A DNA stretch of 64,000 nucleotides from an uncultured Glaciecola sp. (GCF_937770335.1 NZ_CALJHY010000003.1:1-64000); one strand, 5' to 3'; counted from the first letter of the stretch, positions 50,090 to 59,493 are shown. The notes: generated from the letters alone by a model not told the origin. Program-made: numbers and translations.

Positions 50090-50800
50090 TTAGTCGACGA
50101 TATTAGTTGGTAAGTCTTGTCTAACTTGCTGCCAAATTTTGCCACTTTCTATACCGTACTTTCTTACCACTAAAATTGCGCGCTCAGCGTCATCATTCGC
50201 TAACACTTCAAGCAGTTGTTGGTAATATTCAGTCACTACATCCCGGGCCGCTTGATGTGAGAAAAAGTAACCGCCAATTCGGGCATAAAAACTTCTAAAA
50301 CCATTCATCATCAGCACGTAAACAGGGTTATTCGAAGCGAATGCGAGATCATGATGCATTTGGTAGTCAAAATGCGCAAAAGACTTACCGTCCTGTTCAA
50401 CATCAGAATAGCGCGATATTATTTCTTTGCATTTTTCTGCATTTTGTTTAAAAGCGGCTCGCATAAACACGGCGCTCAAATTTGTGCGTGCAGACAATAG
50501 GTTATCGACTAATTGTGGGCGGCCATCTTGGTCCAATCGAGCCAGTGTTTCCAATATATTCAGTCCGCACGTTTCCCAATAATTATTTACTTTGGTTGGC
50601 TTTCCATGCTGGATGGTTAGCCAACCATCCCTCGCTAAACGCTGCAATACTTCACGTAATGTTGTTCGAGTAACACCAATTAGCTCAGACAGTTCACGCT
50701 CGGCTGGTAAGATAGTGCCCGGAGAAAAACGACCACTCCAGATTGACTCAACAATATACTCTTCAGCGAACCCTGCTGGACTTTGAGATTTATAAATCAT
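50090..50800 (-). CDS. fadR: FadR, fatty-acid metabolism regulator
   Basis: This GntR-family regulator represses fad genes and activates fabA/fabB; long-chain acyl-CoA releases it from DNA. The winged helix is almost unchanged from E. coli: SPAGFAEEYIVESIWSGRF, then GTILPAERELSELIGVTRTT and LREVLQRLARDGWLTIQHGK. The C-terminal acyl-CoA domain runs from about residue 75. The start MIYKSQSPAGF at 50800 gives 236 residues (E. coli 239); more upstream in-frame ATGs are not conserved. The window also contains fabB, fadH and fadD, likely members of its regulon. Confidence 0.96.
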   Translation of the reverse strand: MIYKSQSPAGFAEEYIVESIWSGRFSPGTILPAERELSELIGVTRTTLREVLQRLARDGWLTIQHGKPTKVNNYWETCGLNILETLARLDQDGRPQLVDNLLSARTNLSAVFMRAAFKQNAEKCKEIISRYSDVEQDGKSFAHFDYQMHHDLAFASNNPVYVLMMNGFRSFYARIGGYFFSHQAARDVVTEYYQQLLEVLANDDAERAILVVRKYGIESGKIWQQVRQDLPTNIVD

Positions 50801-51209
50801 GGTTATTACAAACAACATATTATTAATAATTTGACAGATTGTAACAAAATGTTTTAACAAGGGAAGTATTAATCCACCAACAAATTTTTTGCAACAACGG
50901 TAAGGCTCTCCGATATTTTCGATTTTAAGATCTCTATAAGAATCATTATAAAAATTTAAGTACCTCAAAATGAAATAATTAACAACAATTGAGCAACGTG
51001 AAAGATAAGAAATAACAAAATAGTAAAAAGGTGTAGTAAAAAAATAACTGCCATTAGTTATTTTTAATACGGGCTAGGCACTTTCTTCTATTTTCTGTAC
51101 AATGCGCTAAAAGCAAATTAGTTTTTATTAATATGTTGCCTTACCCTGTGCAAATGCAGTCGCTTATATTTGGCATCGTACGAGAACCTTTAAAGAGTCC
51201 AGTAACTAA
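50801..51209. other. fadR upstream region, no gene supported
   Basis: This is an AT-rich divergent region between fadR (minus) and the small unknown gene (plus). The in-frame extension of fadR through it has no conservation that I recognise and is not used. No clear operator palindrome or tRNA was seen. Confidence 0.3.
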
Positions 51210-51533
51210 ATGAAACCATATGCAAGCACTGTCGAACTAATTGAGACATTAGAGTTGGAAATACAGTCAATTACAGATACAATCAATACATTGAAGCAAG
51301 AACCGAAGAGTTTCAATGAGCAGATTATCTTTAAGTACATTGATACTGCAAGCACAGGTAAGACTAAAGATTTTGTAAGATCGTTGGACGTGAAATCTGA
51401 ACGCGGTTCATTATTTTCATCGGGTGACGTAAGTAAGTTGATAAAAGACGGAGCTGAAGATATTTCACCAGACCTACTCGTAATTGCGAGAAAGGTGGTT
51501 AATATCAAAAAGAAAAACAGCAAAAACCGTTAA
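51210..51533 (+). CDS. Conserved-looking 107-residue protein of unknown family
   Basis: The start ATG at 51210 follows an AAAGAG site and the frame ends at TAA. The first 35 residues form a predicted amphipathic or coiled-coil helix (TVELIETLELEIQSITDTIN). The middle has FKYIDTASTGKTKDFVRSLD, and the end DLLVIARKVVNIKKKNSKNR is very basic and may bind nucleic acid. There is no signal or membrane segment. I do not recognise the family. It lies 145 bases upstream of a cold-shock gene in the same direction, with that gene's leader between them, so the two may or may not share a transcript. Confidence 0.6.
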   Translation: MKPYASTVELIETLELEIQSITDTINTLKQEPKSFNEQIIFKYIDTASTGKTKDFVRSLDVKSERGSLFSSGDVSKLIKDGAEDISPDLLVIARKVVNIKKKNSKNR

Positions 51534-51578
51534 TTCCTGATATACTGGAAAAATAGTTAGTGATATATTATACTAACG

Positions 51579-51644
51579 AAACGGTTACTAAGGTAATCGA
51601 AATAAATTTTAAAGTCTGACTTTGTGATGGTGATAGCGAGTCAG
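51579..51644 (+). promoter_or_regulatory. Structured leader of the cold-shock gene
   Basis: Two hairpins lie in the 5' region: CGGTTAC-TAAG-GTAATCG (one wobble), and CTGACT (51616-51621) with AGTCAG (51639-51644). Cold-shock mRNAs commonly have temperature-sensitive leaders; that this one does is inferred. Confidence 0.4.
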
Positions 51645-51678
51645 AATTATATTTTTCACTTAAGACAAAGAGAGCAAT

Positions 51679-51885
51679 ATGAGTAAAGGTACAGTTAAGT
51701 GGTTCAATGCAGATAAAGGTTTCGGTTTTATTACTCCAGAAGACGGTAGTAAAGACTTGTTCGTTCATCATTCAGAAATTCAGTCTGGCGGTGATTACGC
51801 TACATTGAACGACGGTCAAGCAGTTGAGTTTGAAGTTGGACAAGGTCAAAAAGGCCCATGTGCAAATAAAGTTGTAGCTGTCTAA
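51679..51885 (+). CDS. CspA-family cold-shock protein
   Basis: This single-strand nucleic-acid-binding OB-fold protein of 68 residues acts as an RNA chaperone. RNP1 is KGFGFITP and RNP2 is LFVHHSEI, both intact, within the full start [14 protein letters not shown]. The gene has a long AT-rich leader with hairpins and a GAGAG ribosome site. CspA/CspD/CspE-type members cannot be told apart from sequence alone, so no symbol is given. Confidence 0.96.
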   Translation: MSKGTVKWFNADKGFGFITPEDGSKDLFVHHSEIQSGGDYATLNDGQAVEFEVGQGQKGPCANKVVAV

Positions 51886-52115
51886 ACGATAGTACGCAAT
51901 TAGGTAGCTGGAAGTTTTTAACTTCTGGCTATCAAATCCCCTCCATTTAAAGCAATATTAACTAAATAACCCCTTTACCCGCGCACCACCAAAAATAATC
52001 CTCAAGTTCTGACTACTTTCAACCGAAAACTCTAGCACCTAATACTTTATTTTTCTAAGCGATGAAAAGTGGTACACTGCAAAAAAATAAAACCCACGCA
52101 AAACAAGGCAATAGG

Positions 52116-52247
52116 ATGAAAACCACTATCGTGGAATCAGTCTGTAGTAATTGTTGTGGTCTGGCACCAGATTGGTATAAACAACTATTGTCGGATACTT
52201 TGGACTGTTGGAAAGCACTGAAGGTTGTGTCATCAACACTTAATTGA
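52116..52247 (+). CDS. Possible 43-residue Cys-rich leader ORF upstream of dsbB
   Basis: ATG at 52116 has an AAGG site seven bases upstream and the frame ends with TGA at 52245-52247. The peptide starts MKTTIVESVCSNCCGLAPDW and has four Cys, three of them in CSNCC. It ends eight bases before the first arm of a long-range inverted repeat in the dsbB leader. A further in-frame ATG at 52062 lacks a good ribosome site. It could be a small protein, a leader peptide or chance. Confidence 0.35.
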   Translation: MKTTIVESVCSNCCGLAPDWYKQLLSDTLDCWKALKVVSSTLN

Positions 52248-52255
52248 ACATCAAA

Positions 52256-52328
52256 GTGCAACTGAACTCCCCGACAAAGACTTTAGTGGGGCCACTTACT
52301 TTATTAACTCATCTCATTTGAGTTGCAC
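52256..52328 (+). promoter_or_regulatory. dsbB leader with mutually exclusive hairpins
   Basis: GTGCAACT (52256-52263) can pair with AGTTGCAC (52321-52328), enclosing a CCCC/GGGG stem (52269-52272 with 52288-52291). Alternatively AACTCA (52306-52311) can pair with TGAGTT (52319-52324). The last two options use the same bases, so only one can form. No T-run is present. Confidence 0.45.
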
Positions 52329-52357
52329 AAATTAACATCAAATAAGGGAACAATTTA

Positions 52358-52900
52358 ATGTTTTATGATATCCAACAATGGTCACATTCCCGTGTAGCAT
52401 GGCAGGTACTATTTTTATCTGCTATCTCGCTTCTAGCTGCCGCTCTTTACTTTCAGCATGTGCAAGGATTACAGCCCTGTATAATGTGTATTTATCAGCG
52501 TACTGCCGTCATCGCTATATTGATTGCAGCGTTTGTCCCATTACTTAGCAACTCATTTTTTATGAGACTAATTGGTTTTGCACTTTGGGGCACCGCATCG
52601 GTACAAGGCCTCTTAGTTTCAACTGAACACAAAGATATTCTGTTTGGAGAGAACTCATTTTTAGTGCCGTGTGCAATTGAACCTAATTTCCCCAGCTTTA
52701 TGCCTCTGCACCAATGGTTCCCAGATTTATTTGGAGCCCCAGGAGATTGTTATGAGAATACGTGGCAGTTTTTTAGTCTGGGCATGGCTGAATGGATGCA
52801 AGTGATCTTTGCTATTTATAGCGCTGTCTTTGCTTTCATGTTTATTTTGCAATTTATTTCTTTTTCTAATAACAAAACCATTAGACAAAAGAAGGTCTAA
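52358..52900 (+). CDS. dsbB: DsbB, disulfide-bond oxidoreductase
   Basis: This inner-membrane four-helix protein re-oxidises DsbA and passes electrons to quinone. The first periplasmic Cys pair is in GLQPCIMCIYQRTAVI. The second pair is split over the second periplasmic loop (VPCAIEPNF and GAPGDCYENTW). Four hydrophobic segments are visible in 180 residues (E. coli 176). An AAGGGA ribosome site precedes the ATG. The 3' end overlaps the convergent ycgN by four bases. DsbA is not in the window. Confidence 0.96.
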   Translation: MFYDIQQWSHSRVAWQVLFLSAISLLAAALYFQHVQGLQPCIMCIYQRTAVIAILIAAFVPLLSNSFFMRLIGFALWGTASVQGLLVSTEHKDILFGENSFLVPCAIEPNFPSFMPLHQWFPDLFGAPGDCYENTWQFFSLGMAEWMQVIFAIYSAVFAFMFILQFISFSNNKTIRQKKV

Positions 52901-53436
52901 TCTAAGTCTGCCAATGGCCAAGTCACTATGTACTCTTCAAACGATTCCATGTCGACTTCATTTTCATTCTCCGTTCGACCACGAGTAGACACACCTAGTT
53001 CATGCATCTTGGCTTTTTTACCTTTATTTAGTAAAGGATGCCAAGACGCTAAACCTCGGCCTTCATGCATTCTTCGATAACTGCAGGATTTGGGCATATA
53101 AAATATATCTTTTAGATTAGCCTTGGTCAATGTGACGCAATGTGGGACTAACTCGCTTCGTCTATCATATTGAGTACACTCACAATTTTTTGTATGCAAG
53201 AATTGGCAGACGATATTGGTAAAAAAGACTTCTTCTCCTTCGCTACCAACAGCTGTTGGCATCGCTTCTTGTTCGCTAATATCACCAGCATCATCATCAT
53301 CTATAAATTTATGCAGGCAGCACTTTGCACAACCATCACAAATGGCTTCCCATTGCGATTTGTTCATTTCTTCCAACTGCGTAGTTAGCCAAAATTCAGA
53401 ATCCATCAATGCTTTTGTATAAGGTGTTTTTCTCAT
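52897..53436 (-). CDS. ycgN: YcgN, CxxCxxCC-type (UPF0260) protein
   Basis: This is a cytoplasmic protein of the YkgJ/UPF0260 family that probably binds a metal ion or iron-sulfur cluster through its eight conserved Cys. The leading motif is WEAICDGCAKCCLHKF; further Cys are in VCQFLHTKNCECTQYDRR, VPHCVTL and PKSCSYRR. LASWHPLL is also typical. It has 179 residues, the usual length is about 150, and no signal. Its start overlaps the end of the upstream gene by four bases. Function in the cell is unknown. Confidence 0.9.
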   Translation of the reverse strand: MRKTPYTKALMDSEFWLTTQLEEMNKSQWEAICDGCAKCCLHKFIDDDDAGDISEQEAMPTAVGSEGEEVFFTNIVCQFLHTKNCECTQYDRRSELVPHCVTLTKANLKDIFYMPKSCSYRRMHEGRGLASWHPLLNKGKKAKMHELGVSTRGRTENENEVDMESFEEYIVTWPLADLD

Positions 53437-54128
53437 TGGCTGATTACTCTTGTTGATATCGATAAATGCCCTTCCAATACAGCCGTGATTTTATCATCTA
53501 CATGCATAGGGCCAACTCCTTTGGGTGTGCCAGTCAATATCACATCCCCAGGTAGTAACGTGAAAAAGTGTGAAATCTCTGCAATTAACTGCAACATTGG
53601 CGTCAACATTAGTGCAGTGTTACCGTTTTGAACTAAGCGCTCATTTATATGCAGTTGAAATGTAAAATATTTCTGCTTAGAAAGTGAATTGTTCATTACG
53701 AAAGGTGACAAAGGGCAACTACCGTCAAATGCCTTAGCGCGCTCCCAAGGTTGTCCTAATTGCTTTAAACGTTGCTGCTCATCTCTGAGTGTTAAATCTA
53801 ATCCTAAGCCTATCCCACAAACCCCTTTAGACGCTTGCTCTGAATCTACTTTAGTCATCTTAGTGCCAATTAATAAAGCGACTTCAAGCTCATTGTGACA
53901 GGGCCCGTGATTAGTAGGAATTGCTAAAAGCTCGCGCATATCAACTAGAGCGGTGGATGGTTTCATAAACAGAAGTGGTGTATCACTTACTTCATTGCTC
54001 ATTTCCTGAATGTGATCCATGTAGTTTCTTCCTACACAAACCACCTTCCCCAAAGGCAACCGAATAGCTTGACCATGTTCATCAGTATGCTGATAAGACG
54101 CTATATGAGTAGATTGGCTTACCGACAT
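53433..54128 (-). CDS. YcgM-like fumarylacetoacetate-hydrolase family protein
   Basis: This FAH-fold metal enzyme of 231 residues (start MSVSQSTHIASYQ, with a GGGAG ribosome site) is probably an acylpyruvate or oxaloacetate hydrolase/decarboxylase. The family blocks are KVVCVGRNYMDHIQEM, HNELEVALLIG (metal-binding Glu pair), DLTLRDEQ and VILTGTPKGVGPMHVDD. It resembles E. coli YcgM, which lies in the same place next to ycgN and ycgL. The true substrate cannot be read from sequence. Confidence 0.88.
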   Translation of the reverse strand: MSVSQSTHIASYQHTDEHGQAIRLPLGKVVCVGRNYMDHIQEMSNEVSDTPLLFMKPSTALVDMRELLAIPTNHGPCHNELEVALLIGTKMTKVDSEQASKGVCGIGLGLDLTLRDEQQRLKQLGQPWERAKAFDGSCPLSPFVMNNSLSKQKYFTFQLHINERLVQNGNTALMLTPMLQLIAEISHFFTLLPGDVILTGTPKGVGPMHVDDKITAVLEGHLSISTRVISQ

Positions 54129-54129
54129 A

Positions 54130-55188
54130 TTAACTCCCTTTTCGGATCCTATCGGCCAAATAACCAACGGAGACACCGAAATAAAGAGAGCGATTCCATC
54201 GCATTAAAGTATGAAAGTTATTGTATGCAAGGTAAATACGACCGCTAGCATCATCCGGTAAAATCAATGACGCAGTTATGTTGACGCCAGGTAAATCGTC
54301 TCCATCAAACTTTGTCACACCCAAATTACTCCATGCTCGCAGTAATAGCATCTTGTCTTTGGCTAAGCCTGAGTAATCATTTATTACGGATGTATCGAAA
54401 TTGTCACTCAATTTAACTTGGCGCCCCCACGTCTGTTGGCGGTTCCAGCCTTCTTTGGCGAGAAAATTTGCAATCGATGAAAATACGTCTTCAGGTGTAG
54501 ACCAGATATCTTTTTTACCGTCACCATTCCCATCCACGGCATAAGACAAGAATGAGGTCGGCATAAACTGACTTTGCCCCATTGCTCCCGCCCATGATCC
54601 TGTAAAGTCATCAATCGCCACATGTCCCTCAGATAATATTGTTAGTGCCGCAAAAAACTGCTTTTTAAACAGTGCCTCTCGGCGACCATCAAAGGCTAAG
54701 GATGCCAGCGATGAGAGCACAGGATGGTTGCCTTGTATGCGTCCAAAGTTACTTTCATTACCCCATAAAGCAACGATAAAGCGTTTTTGAACGCCGTATT
54801 TTTTTTCTACTTTATTGAGCAATTCATCATGCTCTTGCATTTTTTCTAACGCCTGCTTTACTTTCCAATCAGGTACTCTAGTGTTTAGATACTTATCTAA
54901 GGTTAGCTTCGTCTCAGGTTGGTTTTTATCTGCCTTAACTACTTTTTCACGCATTTTGATGGAAGCAAAGGCGGCGTCAAGCAACTCAGCTGCAAAACCT
55001 TTATCTTCTGCTTCAGTTCGCAATTGCGTTAAATATTCTACGAATTGCGTATTTAGGCTGCGCTTCTCAACTAACGTATCGCCTTGTGCAAACAATGAAG
55101 TAGACAAAAACACTAGTATTGAAAATATGAGCATACTGGTAATTTTGTTTCTTTGAGTATTGCGCAACTCAAAAATAAATAATGACAT
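54130..55188 (-). CDS. Lytic murein transglycosylase, MltB family
   Basis: This periplasmic enzyme cuts peptidoglycan with formation of 1,6-anhydro-MurNAc. The catalytic Glu is in IVALWGNESNFGRIQGNHPV. SWAGAMGQSQFMPTSFLSYA and DVFSSIANFLAKEGW are also diagnostic of the MltB/SLT_3 type. The N-terminal hydrophobic stretch (about residues 18-34, MLIFSILVFLSTSLFA) is a Sec signal; no lipobox is present. ATG at 55188 gives 352 residues and is well spaced from an AAGGA site. AnmK elsewhere in the window would recycle its product. A transglycosylase between ycgL and ycgM is common in relatives. Confidence 0.93.
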   Translation of the reverse strand: MSLFIFELRNTQRNKITSMLIFSILVFLSTSLFAQGDTLVEKRSLNTQFVEYLTQLRTEAEDKGFAAELLDAAFASIKMREKVVKADKNQPETKLTLDKYLNTRVPDWKVKQALEKMQEHDELLNKVEKKYGVQKRFIVALWGNESNFGRIQGNHPVLSSLASLAFDGRREALFKKQFFAALTILSEGHVAIDDFTGSWAGAMGQSQFMPTSFLSYAVDGNGDGKKDIWSTPEDVFSSIANFLAKEGWNRQQTWGRQVKLSDNFDTSVINDYSGLAKDKMLLLRAWSNLGVTKFDGDDLPGVNITASLILPDDASGRIYLAYNNFHTLMRWNRSLYFGVSVGYLADRIRKGS

Positions 55189-55199
55189 AATCAATTCCT

Positions 55200-55496
55200 T
55201 TAGAATTTCTTATCAGGTTGCTCATTCAGCCCTTGTGAGCGACGATGTTGAGAAAGTAAACTCTCTTCTGTTGGCGGTATTTGTAAGTAAAAACCCTTTT
55301 CCTTTAGATTTTCAGTCAACTTCTCAATGCTAATATTGGCGATTTTACGAGGTTTATGCAAAGGCACAAGCATCACGAATTTAGGCAATCCGAAAGTTTC
55401 AAGCAGCATTTTAGGTACTTCTGAAAAATCATCTCTTTTGTTAATATACAGATAAGTGTCAGCTTTTTTACGAGACTTATAAACTGCGCAAAGCAT
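55200..55496 (-). CDS. ycgL: YcgL family protein
   Basis: This is a small cytoplasmic protein of about 98 residues. MLCAVYKSRKKADTYLYINK is the conserved start, and LPKFVMLVPLHKPRKIAN-like sequence plus KGFYLQIPP are the remaining family blocks. The correct start is ATG at 55496, inside the end of rnd (20-base overlap), because this is where similarity begins. Function is not well defined. It is followed closely by the transglycosylase gene. Confidence 0.92.
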   Translation of the reverse strand: MLCAVYKSRKKADTYLYINKRDDFSEVPKMLLETFGLPKFVMLVPLHKPRKIANISIEKLTENLKEKGFYLQIPPTEESLLSQHRRSQGLNEQPDKKF

Positions 55497-56643
55497 TAAA
55501 TTCTCCCCCTTCAGAGTTAAATAAACGGGCAAGTTCTTGTGCAAAAATATCTCTGCGCCAGCCACTCACTATATCAGGTTGCAGGTTTACCGAATCTAAT
55601 TCATCAATTTCAAACCAGCACCATTTCAACCATTGGTTTAGCTGTTTTTTAGAGGCCAGCACTTCGACTCTGGTAGCATGCTTTTCCGCTAACGTTTCAC
55701 AAACGTCTTTGAGCACAGACAGTGCTTTTTTATAATCATTAAAATCGGTTAAACGCTGCACTTTCGAAGGACAATCTTCTGGAGCAGTATTAAGCGCATT
55801 TTGTACTAATTGTAATAATATATCGGTATGTATTCGGGCTTCTTTTGGTGTAATTGACTCCAATTGGAATAGTGTTGCTTTATTTTCAGGAAGCTTAGTG
55901 GCAACTTCAAGCATGCCTTGCTCACGCAGTACAAAGTTAATTGCCATGTCCCGTTTTTGTGCCTGCTGTAAACGCCAACTTGCGATTTCTTTTAGTGCTT
56001 GACGCGATTGAGCACCAATTTTCCAATTATTTTTGAGCGATAAGTAAGCTAAATCACTCGGTATTTCTGCACGTTTTTTTGATGACAAAAAAGCCGACTC
56101 TGCAAAAACCCAATCTGTCTGTCCAATTCTTTCTATTTGCTCAGCGAGTTGGCGATAGACAGGTAATAAATAGAATACATCTGCCGCAGCATATTTTAAC
56201 TGCTCAACTGATAATGGGCGGGTAATCCAATCTGTTCTAGACTCGCCCTTATCGACATGAACATTCAACATCTGCTCAACTAAATTGGCATAGCCAAGGG
56301 TTTGGCCCATATCTAGCAGGTTAGCCGCAAACTGAGAATCAAAGAGTGGCGTTGGTGTTACTTTTAAGTTAAACCACAATGCATCTAAGTCTTCAGAGCA
56401 TGAGTGGAGTACTTTTATAATTGATGGATCAACCAAAATTTCGTTAAAAGCTGATAAATCATCCAGTGCAACAGGATCAATTAGACCTAGGTGCTCTCCA
56501 TCATAAACTTGGATAAGACCAAGTTGCGGCACGAGTGTTCTAGTGCGCACAAACTCAGTATCAATTGCTAAGGCATCTGCATTAGCAATGCGCGCGCAGT
56601 AATCCGTTAATGCTTCAGGCGTATCTATATATTCAAAATTCAT
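55477..56643 (-). CDS. rnd: Rnd, ribonuclease D
   Basis: RNase D is a 3'-5' exoribonuclease acting on tRNA precursors. The DEDD-type residues are in ADALAIDTEFVRTRTLVPQL (Asp-Glu), VLHSCSEDLDAL (Asp), and LKYAAADVFYLLPVY (Asp with Tyr), giving the DEDDy site. HRDC-type domains follow from about residue 205. It has 388 residues (E. coli 375). The ATG is directly adjacent to the fadD stop, so the pair is likely co-transcribed, as in E. coli. Confidence 0.96.
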   Translation of the reverse strand: MNFEYIDTPEALTDYCARIANADALAIDTEFVRTRTLVPQLGLIQVYDGEHLGLIDPVALDDLSAFNEILVDPSIIKVLHSCSEDLDALWFNLKVTPTPLFDSQFAANLLDMGQTLGYANLVEQMLNVHVDKGESRTDWITRPLSVEQLKYAAADVFYLLPVYRQLAEQIERIGQTDWVFAESAFLSSKKRAEIPSDLAYLSLKNNWKIGAQSRQALKEIASWRLQQAQKRDMAINFVLREQGMLEVATKLPENKATLFQLESITPKEARIHTDILLQLVQNALNTAPEDCPSKVQRLTDFNDYKKALSVLKDVCETLAEKHATRVEVLASKKQLNQWLKWCWFEIDELDSVNLQPDIVSGWRRDIFAQELARLFNSEGGEFNALRSL

Positions 56644-58296
56644 CTAATCTCGCAGTTCTCGACGTAATATTTTACCGACATTAGTTTTTGGTAAGTCATC
56701 TCTAAATTCGATAATTTTAGGAACCTTATAACCCGTCAATAACGATTTACAATGCTCAATAATCTGTTGTTCTGTGACATTATCATCTTTCTTCACAACA
56801 AATAACTTTACAACCTCACCAGATACTTCATGGGGAATACCAATTGCTGCAGCCTCAAGCACACCATCATGCATTGCTGCGATCTCTTCAATCTCATTTG
56901 GAAAGACATTAAAACCTGAGACTAAAATCATATCTTTTTTGCGGTCGACGATATAAAAAAAGCCATCATCATCCATCTTCGCAATATCACCGGTTGCCAA
57001 CCAGCCATCTTTCATAATTTCTTCAGTCGCTTCAGGACGATTTAAGTAGCCCAACATGACCTGCGGACCTTTTACATATAACTCACCCGCTTCGCCATGT
57101 GCGACTTCGTTACCATCATCATCAACCAGTTTTATATCGGTTGATGGCACAGGTAAACCAATTGAACCTTTGTACGCTTTGATGTTAGTCGGATTTACGG
57201 TTACCACTGGAGAACATTCTGTAAGTCCGTAACCTTCCAATAAAACAGTTCCCGTTACTTTTTCCCACTTTTCGGCTACGCCACGTTGTACAGCCATACC
57301 GCCGCCCAATCCAAATTTAAAATTGGAATAATCAAGCTCGGCAAATCCCGGTGTATTTAACAAGCCATTAAATAAGGTATTAACACCCGTGATAACAGCG
57401 AATGGGTATTTATTTAACTCGCTAACAAATCCTTTCATATCTCGAGGATTGGTTATCAATAAATTGGGACAACCATATTTTAAAAACGTCAAACAATTAC
57501 TCGTTAACGCAAATATGTGATAAAGCGGCAATGCGGTAACGACTAAATCTTTGCCTACCGTTATAGACGCTTCGAGCGTACCCGATACTTGTTCTAAATT
57601 CGCCACCATATTCTTATGCGTCAACATAGCCCCTTTTGAAACACCGGTTGTTCCGCCGGTGTATTGCAGAAAAGCAATATCAGAGGGCAATACTTTAGGA
57701 CGAGAATATGTTTGATTTTCGCCTATTGCCATCGCATGTGTAAAACGCTTGGCCTGAGGAAGATTAAACTCAGGTACCATTTTCTTAATATATTTTACTG
57801 CAAAGTTAACTAACCATCGTTTCGGAGCTGGCAGCATATCGGCAATACTAGTTAATAAGACTTCTTTTACTGATGTGTTGTCGATGACTTCAGCCAATGT
57901 GTGAGCAAAATTTTCAACAATAACGATGGTTTTAACATTCGCATCGATAAGTTGATGTTGCAGTTCACGTGCGGTGTATAAAGGATTTACATTAACCACC
58001 GTCATACCTGCTCTCAATACGCCAAACAAAGCAATCGGATATTGCAGTAAGTTGGGCATCATTATCGCGATAGCATCCCCTTTTTGCAGTCCTTTGCTTT
58101 GCAAATAAGCAGCAAATTGCATAGATAATACGTCTAAATCTTCAAACGTAATTTCATGCCCCATGTTGATGAAGGCTGTTTGATTTGCGTATTCAGCAAC
58201 AGAAGACTCAAATATTTCCAAGAGTGTTGATAAGCTATCAACATTTATCTCGGGCTGCATGGTTTTGTCGTAATGCTTTAACCAGACTTTTTCCAC
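56644..58296 (-). CDS. fadD: FadD, long-chain fatty-acid CoA ligase
   Basis: FadD activates imported fatty acids to acyl-CoA using ATP. The AMP-binding P-loop is [36 protein letters not shown] and [20 protein letters not shown] follow, and the C-terminal lid has VGKILRREL with the conserved catalytic Lys. It has 550 residues (E. coli 561). The start is GTG at 58296 after an AAAGGA site. FadD products are the FadR ligand, so fadR here and fadD form a feedback pair; a FadR box could not be confirmed by eye. Confidence 0.96.
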   Translation of the reverse strand: MEKVWLKHYDKTMQPEINVDSLSTLLEIFESSVAEYANQTAFINMGHEITFEDLDVLSMQFAAYLQSKGLQKGDAIAIMMPNLLQYPIALFGVLRAGMTVVNVNPLYTARELQHQLIDANVKTIVIVENFAHTLAEVIDNTSVKEVLLTSIADMLPAPKRWLVNFAVKYIKKMVPEFNLPQAKRFTHAMAIGENQTYSRPKVLPSDIAFLQYTGGTTGVSKGAMLTHKNMVANLEQVSGTLEASITVGKDLVVTALPLYHIFALTSNCLTFLKYGCPNLLITNPRDMKGFVSELNKYPFAVITGVNTLFNGLLNTPGFAELDYSNFKFGLGGGMAVQRGVAEKWEKVTGTVLLEGYGLTECSPVVTVNPTNIKAYKGSIGLPVPSTDIKLVDDDGNEVAHGEAGELYVKGPQVMLGYLNRPEATEEIMKDGWLATGDIAKMDDDGFFYIVDRKKDMILVSGFNVFPNEIEEIAAMHDGVLEAAAIGIPHEVSGEVVKLFVVKKDDNVTEQQIIEHCKSLLTGYKVPKIIEFRDDLPKTNVGKILRRELRD

Positions 58297-58536
58297 GTTG
58301 TGTCCTTTAAAATAGTTGTTGTGTGCGCCACGCTTATGCGAAGTCTTAATTTTATGTAGATATTTTTTTAACCAAACTTGGCTATTTCAACCAAAAGCTT
58401 AGCGGATTAAGGCTACATAATTGAGTGCATTTTACACGCTAATACTAAAGGATGATTGCGCAAAGATAAACTTGAACAGCCATTCATCTGATGAATACAA
58501 ACAATATGTTTAATTAATCATCATTTATAGTAGTTA

Positions 58537-59385
58537 TTAACTGCAATGTTGGATAATAATTTCTGAAATTAAACTATCAGCTTCCATATGAACATGATGC
58601 CCACCTTCAACTATTGTTAACTTAGCGTCCTTAAATAACGCTTTTCGTTGTGCTATGAGCAAATTGACTTTACTAAAACCTCTATTTCCTAACACAAAAT
58701 GAATCGGGCATTGAATACCCTGCATTAAATTTTCCGCTTGGGCTTGGGTTAATCTAAGTGACGATATTGTCCTCAATCGTTTATCTGTCGACCACTGAAT
58801 AGCGCCAGATTGAACATCAATTGTGATATTTCTTTGCAGTATAGTCGTTGCATTTTCTGTATTGAGGTCACTAATTTTTTGGCGCGACCGCACAATTGAT
58901 TCTACATTTTTAGGATGTTTAATGACTTTTTCATTGGTATCAATTCTACTTATAATTGCTTTCTTTAACTGCTCTATGCTGGTTGACTCTGGCTCTGTAA
59001 GAGGCCCTGCTGACTCGATACAGACAAACCTCCGGACAAATTCGGGGAAGATAGCGCAATACATGCTTGATATGATACCTCCCAATGAGTGACCAACAAT
59101 GGAGAATTGAGTCCATCCTTGAGCATGCACTAAACAATGTAAGTCATGTACATAATCCGATAGGTGATAATGCGCATCTGCACTTCGATGGGATGACTTT
59201 CCGTGCCCCGGTAAATCGATCGCAATAACATGGAAATCATCGAGTAACTCAATTAGCTTAGTAAAGCTCGCGGCATTATCTAACCAACCATGCACCATCA
59301 ATAATAAAGGCTTGTCAGTTTGACCATTACTCAGTGCTGCGATCTTGCGGTTTGGGATCGTAAAAATCAGTTCAGTGCTGCTCAT
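58537..59385 (-). CDS. Alpha/beta-hydrolase fold protein
   Basis: This is a 282-residue serine hydrolase. The oxyanion region is LLMVHGWLDNAASFTKLI, the Asp-Gly pair is in IDLPGHGKSSH, the nucleophile elbow is FSIVGHSLGGIIS, and the late His is in IVEGGHHVHMEAD. There is no signal peptide, so it is cytoplasmic. Substrate cannot be told: it could be an esterase, epoxide hydrolase or acyl-CoA-related enzyme. A tight terminator follows slp upstream, so this gene probably has its own promoter. Confidence 0.88.
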   Translation of the reverse strand: MSSTELIFTIPNRKIAALSNGQTDKPLLLMVHGWLDNAASFTKLIELLDDFHVIAIDLPGHGKSSHRSADAHYHLSDYVHDLHCLVHAQGWTQFSIVGHSLGGIISSMYCAIFPEFVRRFVCIESAGPLTEPESTSIEQLKKAIISRIDTNEKVIKHPKNVESIVRSRQKISDLNTENATTILQRNITIDVQSGAIQWSTDKRLRTISSLRLTQAQAENLMQGIQCPIHFVLGNRGFSKVNLLIAQRKALFKDAKLTIVEGGHHVHMEADSLISEIIIQHCS

Positions 59386-59427
59386 TTATAGGGATTTTCC
59401 CATTAGGTAAAATTGACAAATAAAACA

Positions 59428-59447
59428 AAAGCGGCAATTGCCGCTTT
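59428..59447 (-). terminator. Terminator of slp
   Basis: AAAGCGGCAA and TTGCCGCTTT form a perfect palindrome; on the minus strand TTGTTTTATTTG follows. It ends the slp transcript before the hydrolase gene. Confidence 0.8.
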
Positions 59448-59493
59448 ATAACTATTGAAATTGCAAGTGGAGAAAGTCCGTAGTCGACCCTAC

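Noticed and set aside
52055-52261. Minus-strand 68-residue hydrophobic frame in the dsbB leader
   Set aside because: It has no ribosome site, and its hydrophobicity comes from A-rich plus-strand sequence; the plus-strand uORF has the better start.
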